Part shown: positions 33,661 through 42,266 of the stretch, piece by piece | Numbering within the stretch: position 1 is the first letter of the stretch | Layout of the letters: every line of letters starts with the position of its first letter | Assembly: GCF_014205295.1 (NCBI RefSeq) | Contig: NZ_JACHNF010000001.1 | Coordinates: forward strand, 5,270,001-5,334,000 | Length of the DNA stretch: 64,000 nucleotides | Direction: 5' to 3' | DNA from: Kribbella solani | Lineage (GTDB): Bacteria; Actinomycetota; Actinomycetes; Propionibacteriales; Kribbellaceae | Position numbers and translations under genes: made by a program | Notes under the pieces: model-generated | Databases searched by the model: none | What the model was told of the DNA's origin: nothing | The model's input: only the letters and a program-made list of their open reading frames with translations

Positions 33661-35079
33661 TCAGCAGGTTTTCGTTGGGAGCTTTCCCTTCAGTAGATAG
33701 TCCGCGATGCCGTCCCGGGCGCAGGCAGAGTTGAAGTACGCGGTGTGACCGACGGCGTCGGCGGTCAGCAGGCGACTGCCGTCTATCTGCCGGTTCAGGC
33801 TGCGAGCGTTGGTAACCGGCGTCGACGGGTCGTGCAGCGTCGAAGTGATCAGAATCGGTGCCGCGCCATGCACCGGCGTCGCCTGCCACGGGTTGCTCGG
33901 CGGAATGGGCCAACCGGAACAGGCTGCGGTGAGCGCCCAGCCTTCGACCGACGCGCCGAGGCGTGGCGCGACGGACTTGGCGAGAGCGAGCCGGGCACGG
34001 GCATCGGCGTACCCGCGCAGTTCGCCGGGAAGGTCCATACAGGACACGGCCGCGTACGCGGTCTCCGGATCGCCGAGATAGCTCACGTTCGCGAAGTCGG
34101 TGCCATCGCCCTTCGCCGCCTTGGCCAGCGCGGTTGCCAGCGCGGGCCAGTTGTCCGAGACCATCGCGGTCAGGGGCAGCAGCGTCGGTACTGCCATCCG
34201 GATCACGTCGCCGGTGACCGGACCCTTCGGGCCCTTCAGCGGCGTCTTGTCGGCGGTCCGGAGCGTCGCGTCGTACACGTCCCCGACGTCCTGCCCGTGC
34301 AGCGCGCACGCTGTGTCCTTCGCGCACCAGGCGGCGAAGCGGTTGAAGCTGTCCTCCATCGTCCGCGCCTCGTCGAGCATGAACTTCAGCGCACCCTGCT
34401 TGTGGTCGACGATCCCGTCCAGGACCATCCGGCCGACCCGTTGCGGGAACTGCTGCGCGTAGATCGTGCCCAGGTACGACCCGTACGACAGGCCGATGTA
34501 GTTGAACTTCGCTTCGCCGAGCGCGCCGCGGATCGCGTCCATGTCGCGCGCGACCGAACGCGTGTCCAGGTTTCGCATCAGCTCGCCGTGCTGCTTCAGG
34601 CATTGCTCGCCGGTCGCGCGGCTGGACGCCACCATCGCGTCGTACTCCGCGGCCGACTTGGGGAACACCGGTACGCCCTGGCGCAGCACCGGTCCGCAGT
34701 CGAGTTGGCTGCTGCTCCCGGTCCCCCGCGGGTCGAAGCTGATCAGGTCGTACTTGTCCCGGAACTGCGGCAGGATCACGTCCGCGAGCCCGGCGGCGAA
34801 GATCGAGCCGCCGGCGCCACCCGGCCCGCCCGGGTTGAAGAACAGCGCGCCGAGCTTGTGTTTCTGGTCCTTCGCCGGCACCTTGGCGACGAACACGTCG
34901 GTGGTCGAACCGGCGGGTTTCGACCAGTCCAGCGGTACCTTCAAAGTCGCGCATCGCTCGATCGCGCCCGGTTTACAGGCTTTCCAGTCCAGGGTGCCCG
35001 CGGCGGCCGCCGTATTCACACCAACGGCGGCCACCAGCACGGCTCCTGCTATCGATGCCGCTGTCAACGATTTCCACAT
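33661..35079 (-). CDS. Secreted tripeptidyl aminopeptidase (TAP family alpha/beta hydrolase)
   Basis: 472 residues. A Sec signal peptide (MWKSLTAASIAGAVLVAAVGVNTAAAA) precedes the mature chain, which begins with the family hallmark LDWKACKPG...CATLKVPLDWSKP. The oxyanion region is FNPGGPGGAGG, the nucleophile elbow is YIGLSYGSYLG (Ser), the Asp lies in TLHDPSTP and the His in DAVGHTAYF. These are the SlpD/SlpE/Tap enzymes that remove N-terminal tripeptides from extracellular peptides. The C-terminus has the paired Cys of the TAP-like domain. Confidence 0.95.
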   Translation of the reverse strand: MWKSLTAASIAGAVLVAAVGVNTAAAAGTLDWKACKPGAIERCATLKVPLDWSKPAGSTTDVFVAKVPAKDQKHKLGALFFNPGGPGGAGGSIFAAGLADVILPQFRDKYDLISFDPRGTGSSSQLDCGPVLRQGVPVFPKSAAEYDAMVASSRATGEQCLKQHGELMRNLDTRSVARDMDAIRGALGEAKFNYIGLSYGSYLGTIYAQQFPQRVGRMVLDGIVDHKQGALKFMLDEARTMEDSFNRFAAWCAKDTACALHGQDVGDVYDATLRTADKTPLKGPKGPVTGDVIRMAVPTLLPLTAMVSDNWPALATALAKAAKGDGTDFANVSYLGDPETAYAAVSCMDLPGELRGYADARARLALAKSVAPRLGASVEGWALTAACSGWPIPPSNPWQATPVHGAAPILITSTLHDPSTPVTNARSLNRQIDGSRLLTADAVGHTAYFNSACARDGIADYLLKGKLPTKTC

Positions 35080-35193
35080 GCCTGCAACCTAGGCGGCGGC
35101 GCGGCCGGGTCGCATCCGCCGTTCGGCGACAACAAGATCAGCCGGAAGTCTGACAAGATCCCGGTACGTCGCGACGCCGGCTGTGATACCCGC

Positions 35194-35556
35194 TCAGTGC
35201 GCCGGCGCGAAGTCGTGGAAGCCGATCAGCTTCTGGATCTTCCCGTCGGCAGCCAGGATCACGATGTCGGTGCCGCCGGCGACCGGCTCCTGGCCCTCGG
35301 CCTTGAGGTGCCAGGTCCAGCGCAGGTACCCGTGGTGCTCGTCGATGTTCCCGACCCGGACGAACGACAACCCCGGGAACAGCTGCTGCGCGGCGCCGAT
35401 CAGCTTGTTCAGTTCGTCCGGACCGGTGGCCTCGAAGCTCGGGTCCTGGAAGGTCGCGTCGGCGGTCCAGGTACTGGCGATCAGCTCTGCCCGGCGGTCG
35501 GCGTCGGCCGCGTTCCAGGTGGCGAAGTACTGGTCGGCCAGGGTGCTTGCGGTCAT
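35194..35556 (-). CDS. NTF2/SnoaL-like protein
   Basis: 120 residues, a single NTF2-like domain (LADQYFATWNAADADRRAELIASTWTADATFQDPSFEATGPDELNKLIGAAQQLFPGLSFVRVG; later YLRWTWHLKAEGQEPVAGGTDIVILAADGKIQKLIGFHDF). The family includes small isomerases and proteins of unknown role. It is divergent from an XRE regulator at 35669, which likely controls it. Confidence 0.87.
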   Translation of the reverse strand: MTASTLADQYFATWNAADADRRAELIASTWTADATFQDPSFEATGPDELNKLIGAAQQLFPGLSFVRVGNIDEHHGYLRWTWHLKAEGQEPVAGGTDIVILAADGKIQKLIGFHDFAPAH

Positions 35557-35668
35557 GGTGTTTCCTCCTCGATCGGTTCCGTTGAGCAGAACTCTGCCGC
35601 CGGACCGGCATACCGTCGATGACCTCGGAGGTAATGGCCTTGTCTATGCCACCCGCTACCGTCGGAGC

Positions 35669-36463
35669 ATGGCAGCGACGATCGAGGAGACCTTCCAGCG
35701 CCCGGTGGGCGAGCTTCTGCGCGGCTGGCGGGAGCGCCGGCGGTTCAGTCAGCTCGAGCTGGCGAACCGGGTCGAGGTGTCCACCCGGCACGTCAGTTTC
35801 GTGGAAACCGGTCGGTCCCGGCCGAGCCGGGAGATGGTGCTGCGACTCGCCGAGCAACTCGACGTACCGCTCCGGGACCGGAACCAGCTACTGCTCGCCG
35901 GTGGTTTCGCGCCGATCTACAGCGAGGCGTCGCTGCACTCGCCGGCGATGCTCGCGATCCGTACGACCCTGCGCCGGCTGCTCAAGGCACACGAACCGTA
36001 CCCGGCGCTGGTGGTGGACCGGTGGTGGAACATCGTCGAGGCGAACGCCGGGATCGGCATCTTCACCGCCGGCGTCGACGAACAGTTGCTCCAGGCACCG
36101 ATCAACGCGCTCCGGCTGACCCTGCACCCGGACGGTCTGGCCCGGCGGATCGACAACATCGCGGACGTCCGCGCCGCGGCGCTCGGCGCGCTGCAACGGC
36201 AGGTGGCGAGTACCGCGGATCCGGAGCTCCAGGACTTGTACGACGAACTGTGCGCGTACGCCGCGGCTGATCAACCGACGCAACCCGGTAGCGCGGAAGT
36301 CGTGATCCCGTTCAAACTCAGGCACGACGGGAAGGAGCTGTCGTTACTGACCACGATCGCCACGTTCGGTACGCCGCTCGACGTCACCGTGTCGGAGTTG
36401 ATGATCGAGTCGTTCTACCCGGCCGACGACGAGACCGCCGAGTACCTGCGGGCGGGGTCGTGA
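35669..36463 (+). CDS. XRE regulator with MmyB-like ligand-binding domain
   Basis: 264 residues from the ATG at 35669. The HTH is at residues 11-68 (VGELLRGWRERRRFSQLELANRVEVSTRHVSFVETGRSRPSREMVLRLAEQLDVPLRDRNQLLLAGGFAP). The remaining 190 residues match the PAS-like MmyB ligand-binding domain (YPALVVDRWWNIVEANAGI; ELSLLTTIATFGTPLDVTVSELMIESFYPADDETA). Such proteins are common in actinomycetes, often beside small-molecule enzymes. The DinB gene overlaps its stop by GTGA. Confidence 0.92.
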   Translation: MAATIEETFQRPVGELLRGWRERRRFSQLELANRVEVSTRHVSFVETGRSRPSREMVLRLAEQLDVPLRDRNQLLLAGGFAPIYSEASLHSPAMLAIRTTLRRLLKAHEPYPALVVDRWWNIVEANAGIGIFTAGVDEQLLQAPINALRLTLHPDGLARRIDNIADVRAAALGALQRQVASTADPELQDLYDELCAYAAADQPTQPGSAEVVIPFKLRHDGKELSLLTTIATFGTPLDVTVSELMIESFYPADDETAEYLRAGS

Positions 36464-36963
36464 AGCCCGGGCGGGAGGTTGCCGACACGATCGAGCTGCA
36501 TCTTCAGTACCTCGACCGGTACCGCGGGATCGTCGAGAACAAGCTGACCGGGTTGAGCGAGACCGAGCTGCGTACCAGCCGGATGCCGTCCGGGTGGTCG
36601 CCGTTGGAGCTGCTGAAACACCTTGTTTTCATGGAGCGCCGGTGGTTGCGGTGGGGATTCACCGCGGAGCAGGTCGAGCATCCGTGGGGCGACTCCGGCG
36701 ACGACCCGGACGGGCGGTGGGAGCTCGCACCTGGTGACACGCTCGAGAGTCTGCTGGCGCAGTTGCACGCGGGTGGTGAGTACACGCGGCACGTGGTCGC
36801 GGGGGCCGACCCGGCGACGGTCGCGCCGGCCGGTGGCCGTTTCGGGACCGACGACCGGCCGACGCTGAACTGGATCCTCTTCCACGTACTTCAGGAGTAC
36901 GCGCGCCACGCGGGCCACCTGGACGTGGCCCGCGAACTCGCGGATGGCGTCACCGGCGAGTAG
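36460..36963 (+). CDS. DinB-family (DUF664) protein
   Basis: 167 residues from GTG at 36460 in a GTGA overlap with the regulator. The four-helix DinB fold shows its three His/metal positions in SPLELLKHLVFMERRWL, around the central helix, and in ILFHVLQEYARHAGHLDVARELA. Family members include mycothiol- and bacillithiol-dependent transferases and many unassigned enzymes. A thiol-dependent detoxification role is possible but unproven. Confidence 0.88.
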   Translation: MKPGREVADTIELHLQYLDRYRGIVENKLTGLSETELRTSRMPSGWSPLELLKHLVFMERRWLRWGFTAEQVEHPWGDSGDDPDGRWELAPGDTLESLLAQLHAGGEYTRHVVAGADPATVAPAGGRFGTDDRPTLNWILFHVLQEYARHAGHLDVARELADGVTGE

Positions 36964-36993
36964 ACCCGCAGGGTTGGTCCACTCGCCGGTGAC
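36949..36993 (+). terminator. Terminator overlapping the DinB stop codon
   Basis: A 13-base perfect inverted repeat (GTCACCGGCGAGT and its complement) begins inside the last codons of the DinB gene. The loop contains a further short ACC/GGT pairing. It faces the convergent Pro-rich protein gene. Confidence 0.6.
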
Positions 36994-37102
36994 CGGAATC
37001 CCAACCGGCCGGAGGAGGGGTGGCCGGTTGGAGAACGCACTCGGAGCTACCGGTCGGGCGCGCTCGGCCTGCCGGTTGCCAGGTCGGACGGCACGCTCGG
37101 GT

Positions 37103-38338
37103 TCACCGGTGGGCGGGGAGGGTGGTTGGGAAGGCCGGCGTCGGGACGGTCGGCTTCGCTGACGGGAAGCTGGGGGTCGCGGCCGGGAGAGTCGGCTTGG
37201 CCGGGTGGGTGGGCTTGGCCGGGAGGGTGGGCTTGGCGGCCGGTTTGCCTGGGTCGACGGTCACCTCTACCTTGGCAGTGACGTGACCGGTCGGCTTCCC
37301 GGCGGCAGGCACGGACGGGTTCGCGGTCGGCTTGCCGGGGAGCGCCGGGAGCTGCGGTGCGGTCGGCTTCGGGGCGGACGGCTGCGCGGTCGGTACGCCT
37401 TGTACACAGTCCGGCAGCTGAACCGACGGGGCGCCGGTCGGGAGCTTGCCTGGGAGGGTCGGCTTGGCCGACGGGAGGCCCGGCTTCGCGGGCAGCGTCG
37501 GCGTACCCGGCACGTTCGGCTTCCCGGGCAGCGTCGGCTCCGGGAGGCTCGGCTTGCCGGACGGCAGCGTCGGCTTGCCCGGGAGGGTCGGCGTGGCCGG
37601 CACGTTCGGGTGACCAGGCAGGGTGGGCTTGCCGGACGGCACGCTCGGCGCTCCGGTCGGCTTACCCGGCAGCGTCGGCCGAGCCGTCGGCACGCCGGTG
37701 GGCTTGACCGAGGGCAGCGCCGGCTCGCCGGTGGGATGACCCGACGGCAGGGTCGGCTTGCCGGACGGCGGCGTCGGCATACCCGGCAGGCTCGGGTGGC
37801 TGGACGGCAGCGTCGGCTTCCCCGACGGCACGCCAGGCTTACCCGGCACACCCGGCACACCCGGCTGGCCCGGCACGGTTGGCTTGCCGGAAAGGGTCGG
37901 CTTGCCAGGCAGCGTCGGGTTGGCCGGCTTGCCCGGGAGGGTTGCGGTCGGGAAGGACGGCGTACCCGGCAGGTTCGGCTTCCCGGGCAGCGTGGGTGTG
38001 CCCGGCTTCCCTGGCAGGGTTGGGTTGTTCGGGTCGACGGTTACTGTTGCCTTGGGCAACCGAGGGACAGTTGGCAGACACGTCGGGTCGACCGACGGGC
38101 TGGCTGCCGGCACGACCGGCTTCCCGCTGCCCGCCAGCAGGTTCTTGACCTGTGCCGGTCCACCCACGGCTGCCGACACGGTCGCGACCGTCCCGGCCAG
38201 CGCGGTCACCCCGGCCGCGGCCAGGCCCCGGCGCAACCACGCCAGCCGCTTGCCGCGCCGCATCAGGTCGGCGGCGTCCGGTTGCCACGGCTCCATCTCG
38301 TACGTGAGCGCGTCGCGCACCCGCTGCTCGTCACCCAT
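37103..38338 (-). CDS. Single-span protein with long P-T-L-P-G-K repeat region, coupled to SigE-type sigma factor
   Basis: 411 residues. The first 30 are acidic and cytoplasmic (RVRDALTYEMEPWQPDAADLMRRG), followed by one membrane helix (about 33-58). About 330 extracellular residues are built largely from TLPGKP, SGKPTLP and GVPGKP units. Pro, Gly, Lys and Thr make up most of the chain. It starts inside the stop of the sigma factor gene (TGATG). Position and topology suggest a sensor or anti-sigma-like partner, but no zinc anti-sigma motif is present. The repeat region could span or bind the cell wall; this is inference. Confidence 0.8.
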   Translation of the reverse strand: MGDEQRVRDALTYEMEPWQPDAADLMRRGKRLAWLRRGLAAAGVTALAGTVATVSAAVGGPAQVKNLLAGSGKPVVPAASPSVDPTCLPTVPRLPKATVTVDPNNPTLPGKPGTPTLPGKPNLPGTPSFPTATLPGKPANPTLPGKPTLSGKPTVPGQPGVPGVPGKPGVPSGKPTLPSSHPSLPGMPTPPSGKPTLPSGHPTGEPALPSVKPTGVPTARPTLPGKPTGAPSVPSGKPTLPGHPNVPATPTLPGKPTLPSGKPSLPEPTLPGKPNVPGTPTLPAKPGLPSAKPTLPGKLPTGAPSVQLPDCVQGVPTAQPSAPKPTAPQLPALPGKPTANPSVPAAGKPTGHVTAKVEVTVDPGKPAAKPTLPAKPTHPAKPTLPAATPSFPSAKPTVPTPAFPTTLPAHR

Positions 38339-38853
38339 CAGTTTCCTCCAACTCCGCTGTCGATCAGATCAGGTGCCAGCCGCAACTTGGCCAGCGCGCG
38401 GGACGCCGTGCTCTTCACGGTCCCGGCCGCCATGCCAAGCAGGTCGGCGGTCTCGGCCTCGGAGAGATCCTGCGAGTAGCGCAGCGCGACCACGGCTCGT
38501 TCCCGGACGGTCAGGCCGGAGAGCGCCGCGAGCACGGCCTCCCTGGTCTGTACGTCCGCGGCGAAGTCCGCCACCGCTCGCTGGTCCCAGTCGTTGTGCA
38601 CCGGGTCGCTGGGTACTTCGTTGTTCCAGCGCCGGCGGGCCTGACTGAGGAACCGGTTCACCAGCACCCGGCGGACGTACCGCAGTGGGTCGCCCTCCAG
38701 CCGGTGCCATTTCGGGTACGACCGCATCAACGCCTGCTGCACCAGATCCTCGGCGGTATGCCGATCGCCGCACAGCATCTCCGCGAACCGGAGCAAGGGG
38801 GTCGACTGCGCCACGACGAAACGCTCGAAGTCGGCGTCCGCGGTCCCGGTCAT
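38338..38853 (-). CDS. SigE-family (group 4) RNA polymerase sigma factor
   Basis: 171 residues. Region 2 (FERFVVAQSTPLLRFAEMLCGDRHTAEDLVQQALMRSYPKWHRL) and region 4 (ALSGLTVRERAVVALRYSQDLSEAETADLLGMAAGTVKSTASRALAKLRL) are complete. The length and the AEDLVQ and MAAGTVKS motifs match the SigE-like ECF subgroup of actinomycetes. The downstream gene overlaps by one base. A paralogous pair lies at 41652-42179 / 40888-41655. Confidence 0.93.
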   Translation of the reverse strand: MTGTADADFERFVVAQSTPLLRFAEMLCGDRHTAEDLVQQALMRSYPKWHRLEGDPLRYVRRVLVNRFLSQARRRWNNEVPSDPVHNDWDQRAVADFAADVQTREAVLAALSGLTVRERAVVALRYSQDLSEAETADLLGMAAGTVKSTASRALAKLRLAPDLIDSGVGGN

Positions 38854-39020
38854 CGATTCTCCTCAGCCTCTGTCACACCGGTCCAAACCCGCTGAGCAAC
38901 CGATCAGGTTCTGTTCTGTCACCAACTCCTGGGAGGAAATTTATTGACGGGCTAGCCAGAGGTGAAGTTTATGAGTCACATTGGATGCACACACCTTCAC
39001 CGCCCCGGAGGTTTCCGCCC

Positions 39021-40256
39021 ATGCGTACCACTCGTAGGTTCACCCCTGCCCTCGGTCTGACCGCGGCAGCGGCAATCCTTGCCGCGACCTTTACCCTCGC
39101 CCCACCAAGCACCGCCGCACCAAGCACCGTTGCTCCGGCGAGCACCACGGCCCCGGTCGCGGTCTCCCCGCAGCCGATCGCCGGCTCCAGCAACGTGAAA
39201 CAGGACGGCAACCGGATCGTCCTCGGCGACGCCGCCGCCGCGATCGGTGCGTCCGAGCTCAAACAGCGCTCCGGCCTCGCCGAGCTGACCCCGGTCCGTT
39301 TCAGTACGCCGGCATCCAGCGTGGTCGTCGGCTACACGGCCAGTACGCCGGACGGTTCATCGGCCGAGGTTCTCGTACGCGCCTGGGTGCACGGCCGATG
39401 GTCCGAATGGACCCCGACCAAGGCCGGTACGCCGACCGCGCTGCCCGGCGCCAGCGACCAGGTGCAGCTTCGGATCATCGTCCTGGCCCCGCCGACCGGC
39501 GCGAAACCGTCGGTCGGTGACGTCAGCGTGCAGCCGGCCGACAAGGTTGCCGCCAGCAACATGACGGTCCAGGCCGCGCCGCTGAAGTCCAAGGTGTTCG
39601 CCACCCGCGAGGGCCTGGTCGGCGGTACGACGGCCAACGGCCACGTGATCGTGGACCGGGATCACTTCGTCGCCCTGCCGTCCCGGCGCGGCCTGTCCGG
39701 CAACGGCTCCGGCACGTACTCGGTCAAGGTCTGCACCGCCTCGCGCTGCGCCTTCGAACCGGTCTGGGACGTCGGGCCGTGGAACACCAAGGACGACTAC
39801 TGGAACCCGAGCGCGACCCGCGAGATGTGGAAGGACCTCCCGCAGGGCAAGCCCGAGGCACAGGCCGCGTACCAGAACGGCTACAACGGCAAGAAGGACC
39901 AGTTCGGGCGTACGGTCGCCAACCCCGCGGGGATCGATCTCGCCGACGGCGTCTTCTGGGATGCGCTCAAGCTGGCCGACAACTCCTGGGTCGACGTCAC
40001 GTACCTGTGGACCGGCGACGGTGGTCGCGGAACGGTGTCGATTTCGTCCGGGTACCTGAACGTACGCAACGCGCCCAACTCGGCCGGCGCGGTGGTCGGA
40101 ATGGCCGGGAAGTCGGCGCAGGTCACCGTCGAGTGTCAGACCACCGGTGAGAACGTGACCGGATCACAGGGCACGAGCAACGTCTGGCTCCGGGTCAACG
40201 CCGGGATGTACGTCGCGAAGGCGTGGATCTCGGGCGGCACGTTCGGCGCCTGCTGA
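39021..40256 (+). CDS. Secreted protein with C-terminal SH3b-like domain
   Basis: 411 residues from the ATG at 39021, with GGAGG about 9 bases upstream. A Sec signal peptide (RRFTPALGLTAAAAILAATFTLAPPSTAAP) is clear. The middle has beta-rich regions (VVVGYTASTPDGSSAEVLVRAWVHGRWSEWTPT) and VCTASRCAFEPVWDVGPWNTKDDYWNPSATREMW, a pattern seen in secreted wall-associated proteins. Residues about 340-411 form an SH3-like domain (SSGYLNVRNAPNSAGAVVGMAG...VWLRVNAGMYVAKAWI). Cell-wall binding is likely; no catalytic motif is recognised. It is divergent from the sigma factor gene at 38853. Confidence 0.85.
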   Translation: MRTTRRFTPALGLTAAAAILAATFTLAPPSTAAPSTVAPASTTAPVAVSPQPIAGSSNVKQDGNRIVLGDAAAAIGASELKQRSGLAELTPVRFSTPASSVVVGYTASTPDGSSAEVLVRAWVHGRWSEWTPTKAGTPTALPGASDQVQLRIIVLAPPTGAKPSVGDVSVQPADKVAASNMTVQAAPLKSKVFATREGLVGGTTANGHVIVDRDHFVALPSRRGLSGNGSGTYSVKVCTASRCAFEPVWDVGPWNTKDDYWNPSATREMWKDLPQGKPEAQAAYQNGYNGKKDQFGRTVANPAGIDLADGVFWDALKLADNSWVDVTYLWTGDGGRGTVSISSGYLNVRNAPNSAGAVVGMAGKSAQVTVECQTTGENVTGSQGTSNVWLRVNAGMYVAKAWISGGTFGAC

Positions 40257-40287
40257 ACCTCCAGCACTGTCCAAGTGCCACACGCAT

Positions 40288-40331
40288 CGCAGCCGCACGC
40301 TCGCCGACGTACTCGGTGAGGTGCGGCTGCG
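40288..40331 (+). terminator. Terminator of the SH3b protein gene
   Basis: An 11-base perfect outer stem (CGCAGCCGCAC and complement) encloses a second stem (CTCGCCGA with TCGGTGAG). It lies 32 bases after the stop codon. Confidence 0.8.
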
Positions 40332-40356
40332 GTGTTGTGATGGGCTGGAGATCCGC

Positions 40357-40800
40357 CTACTTGCCGCGCGGGGCGACGGTCGGCGTCTGCGACGGGTAGG
40401 TCGGGGTCGCCGAGGGCGGGTAACTCGGCGACGCGCTCGGCGGAAGGATCAACGGGTGGGTCGGGGATGATGCCGGCGGCGGCGGTGCGGTCGGCGGAAC
40501 CATCCGCGGTGTCTGAGCGACCGGGATGCTGGTACTGATCGGGCTGGGCGTTGCTTCCGTCGGCGTCGCGCTCGTCGGTGACTGCGACGGGACCGGCGTC
40601 ATCGAGGGCGGCGGCTGCACTGTCGGCGTTTGGTCAATGGGCGTCGGACTCGCGCTGGTCGGCGTCGCGGCCGGTCCGCCGTCGGAACCGTTGCTTCGAG
40701 CCATCGCCGAACCGGCGAGCGCCACGCCACCTACCGCGGCGACCGCCACCCCCGCCAGCACCATCCGCGTCAGCCGCCGCTTCCCGTGATCCTGATTCAT
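40357..40800 (-). CDS. Membrane-anchored Pro/Thr/Ser-rich protein
   Basis: 147 residues. A basic N-terminus (MNQDHGKRRLTR) is followed by one hydrophobic helix (MVLAGVAVAAVGGVALAGSAMA) and then about 110 residues made mainly of Pro, Thr and Ser (SPTPIDQTPTVQPPPSMTP). It resembles the C-terminal part of the anti-sigma-like protein upstream (40888-41655). It may be a companion or stalk-like wall protein. No enzyme motif is present. Confidence 0.7.
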   Translation of the reverse strand: MNQDHGKRRLTRMVLAGVAVAAVGGVALAGSAMARSNGSDGGPAATPTSASPTPIDQTPTVQPPPSMTPVPSQSPTSATPTEATPSPISTSIPVAQTPRMVPPTAPPPPASSPTHPLILPPSASPSYPPSATPTYPSQTPTVAPRGK

Positions 40801-40887
40801 TCGTTGCCCTCCGCACCTGTTCGATGAGCTTGTCAGGCTGAAGGACGCGGCCGGTACGGGAAAAGGTTCTGCCCGCCCGACTCCCTT

Positions 40888-41655
40888 TCAGACCGGCGTG
40901 CTGGTCGCCGGTGTGGCGGTCGCCGGGGCGCGGGTGGCCGGTGGGCTCTGGAATGGAGCTGAGGTTGACGGGCCGGTGGGGGTTGCGATCTCGGCTGCCG
41001 GGGTCGACCGAGCGGCGTGGGTCGGTTGCCTGGTCGGGCTGAGCGGCTGGGTTGGTGGTACCGACGGCGGGCTGGTTTCGGTCGGTGAACCGGTCGGGCT
41101 CGGTGGAACGCCGCCGCTCGATTGGATGCTGTTGCTCGGTTGGATGCTGTTGTTCGGTTGGGCGGATTGGTTCGGTCCCGTGCTGGTCGGCGGCATGGTC
41201 GGGGTTGGCGTCGTGGAAGGCAGGTCCGGGCTGCTTGGGGTGACGGATGGAACCGGGCCGGTCGGAGGCGTGTACGGCACGCTGGGGGTCTGTGGATAGG
41301 CCGGCGGGCTCGCCGGCTCGGGCGCCTCGCCGCGGAGCAGTCCGCTGCCGACGACTCCCCCGATCACGACCGCCACGGTCGCCGCCGCCGCGGCTCCCAC
41401 CGCCGCCCGCTCCCGTACCCGCCGCCGACGCGCCCGAGTGATGACCCGGGCCGGATCGAGCGACCTGACCGAGTAGTCCGGCGCCAACGTGGCGCGCAGC
41501 TCCTCCTCCACCACCCGCCGTCGCTCATCACGCGACCAATCCACCCCACTACCCCCGTCCACCTCACCCGAGGCTCCCCTCGCGCCCCCCAGGCGCGGCT
41601 CACCCGGCGCACGGATCCCCTCCGGCGTTCCCGGCTCTTCGGGTGTGCTGTTCAT
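40888..41655 (-). CDS. Anti-sigma-like single-span protein with Pro/Ser/Thr-rich exterior
   Basis: 255 residues. A cytoplasmic part of about 80 residues contains RRRVVEEELRATLAPDYSVRSLDPARVITRARRRR, and one membrane helix follows (AAVGAAAAATVAVVIGGVVGSGLL). The exterior, about 140 residues, is rich in Pro, Ser, Thr and Asn, with short NSIQPSNSIQSS repeats. The gene starts inside the stop of the SigE-type sigma factor (ATGA). It is the counterpart of the TLPGKP protein at 37103. An anti-sigma role is inferred from coupling and topology. Confidence 0.78.
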   Translation of the reverse strand: MNSTPEEPGTPEGIRAPGEPRLGGARGASGEVDGGSGVDWSRDERRRVVEEELRATLAPDYSVRSLDPARVITRARRRRVRERAAVGAAAAATVAVVIGGVVGSGLLRGEAPEPASPPAYPQTPSVPYTPPTGPVPSVTPSSPDLPSTTPTPTMPPTSTGPNQSAQPNNSIQPSNSIQSSGGVPPSPTGSPTETSPPSVPPTQPLSPTRQPTHAARSTPAAEIATPTGPSTSAPFQSPPATRAPATATPATSTPV

Positions 41656-42179
41656 GCGTGCCCCCTCACGCTGGTCAGTTCGGGGGCGGCCCGGAGTTTG
41701 TCGAGCGCGCGGGCGTTGGCGCTCTTCACGGTGCCGACAGCTACACCCAGTACCTCGGCAGTTTCGCGTTCGGTCAGGTCTTCCACGTAGCGAAGCACGA
41801 CGACCGCGCGCTCGCGGCGGCTGAGCGCGGCCAGCGCCGCGCCCATTGCCACCTGACGATGAACGGCGCCTGCTTGGTCAGGTTCTACCGGGTCGACATA
41901 CAGGTCGATCTCGGACGCGTGCCCGCTCGGGCGCTCACGCCACAGCCGGCGGCGCAACCAGGAGAGATGCTGGTTGACGACGGCTTGGCGTACGTACGCG
42001 AACGGGTCCGCCAACTCGATGCGATCCCAGCGTAGGTACGCCTTTTCGAGTGCGTTCTGGACCAGGTCCTCGGCGAGTTCGAGGTCACCGCAGAGCATCC
42101 GCGCGAAGTGCACCAGGCGGGCGGATCTGGCCAGGACAAAACCCGTGAAGTCGTCGTCGCGACTCCCCGTACCCGGCAT
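41652..42179 (-). CDS. SigE-family (group 4) RNA polymerase sigma factor
   Basis: 175 residues from the ATG at 42179, with CGGAG upstream. Region 2 reads FTGFVLARSARLVHFARMLCGDLELAEDLVQNALEKAYLRWDRI and region 4 reads ALSRRERAVVVLRYVEDLTERETAEVLGVAVGTVKSANARALDKLRA. It is clearly paralogous to the sigma factor at 38338. Overlap with the downstream single-span protein supports a sigma/anti-sigma-type unit. Confidence 0.92.
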   Translation of the reverse strand: MPGTGSRDDDFTGFVLARSARLVHFARMLCGDLELAEDLVQNALEKAYLRWDRIELADPFAYVRQAVVNQHLSWLRRRLWRERPSGHASEIDLYVDPVEPDQAGAVHRQVAMGAALAALSRRERAVVVLRYVEDLTERETAEVLGVAVGTVKSANARALDKLRAAPELTSVRGHA

Positions 42180-42266
42180 CTGCACTCCGTTCTTGCTGGC
42201 CCCCACACTTGAAGACGCCGCCCACCCGTAAAAGGTTCTCTCCACCGAACAACCGAGGGTGACTGT

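Noticed and set aside
33745-35622. A 625-codon plus-strand frame
   Set aside because: It is antisense to the tripeptidyl aminopeptidase and NTF2-like genes, which have clear signal peptide and catalytic motifs.
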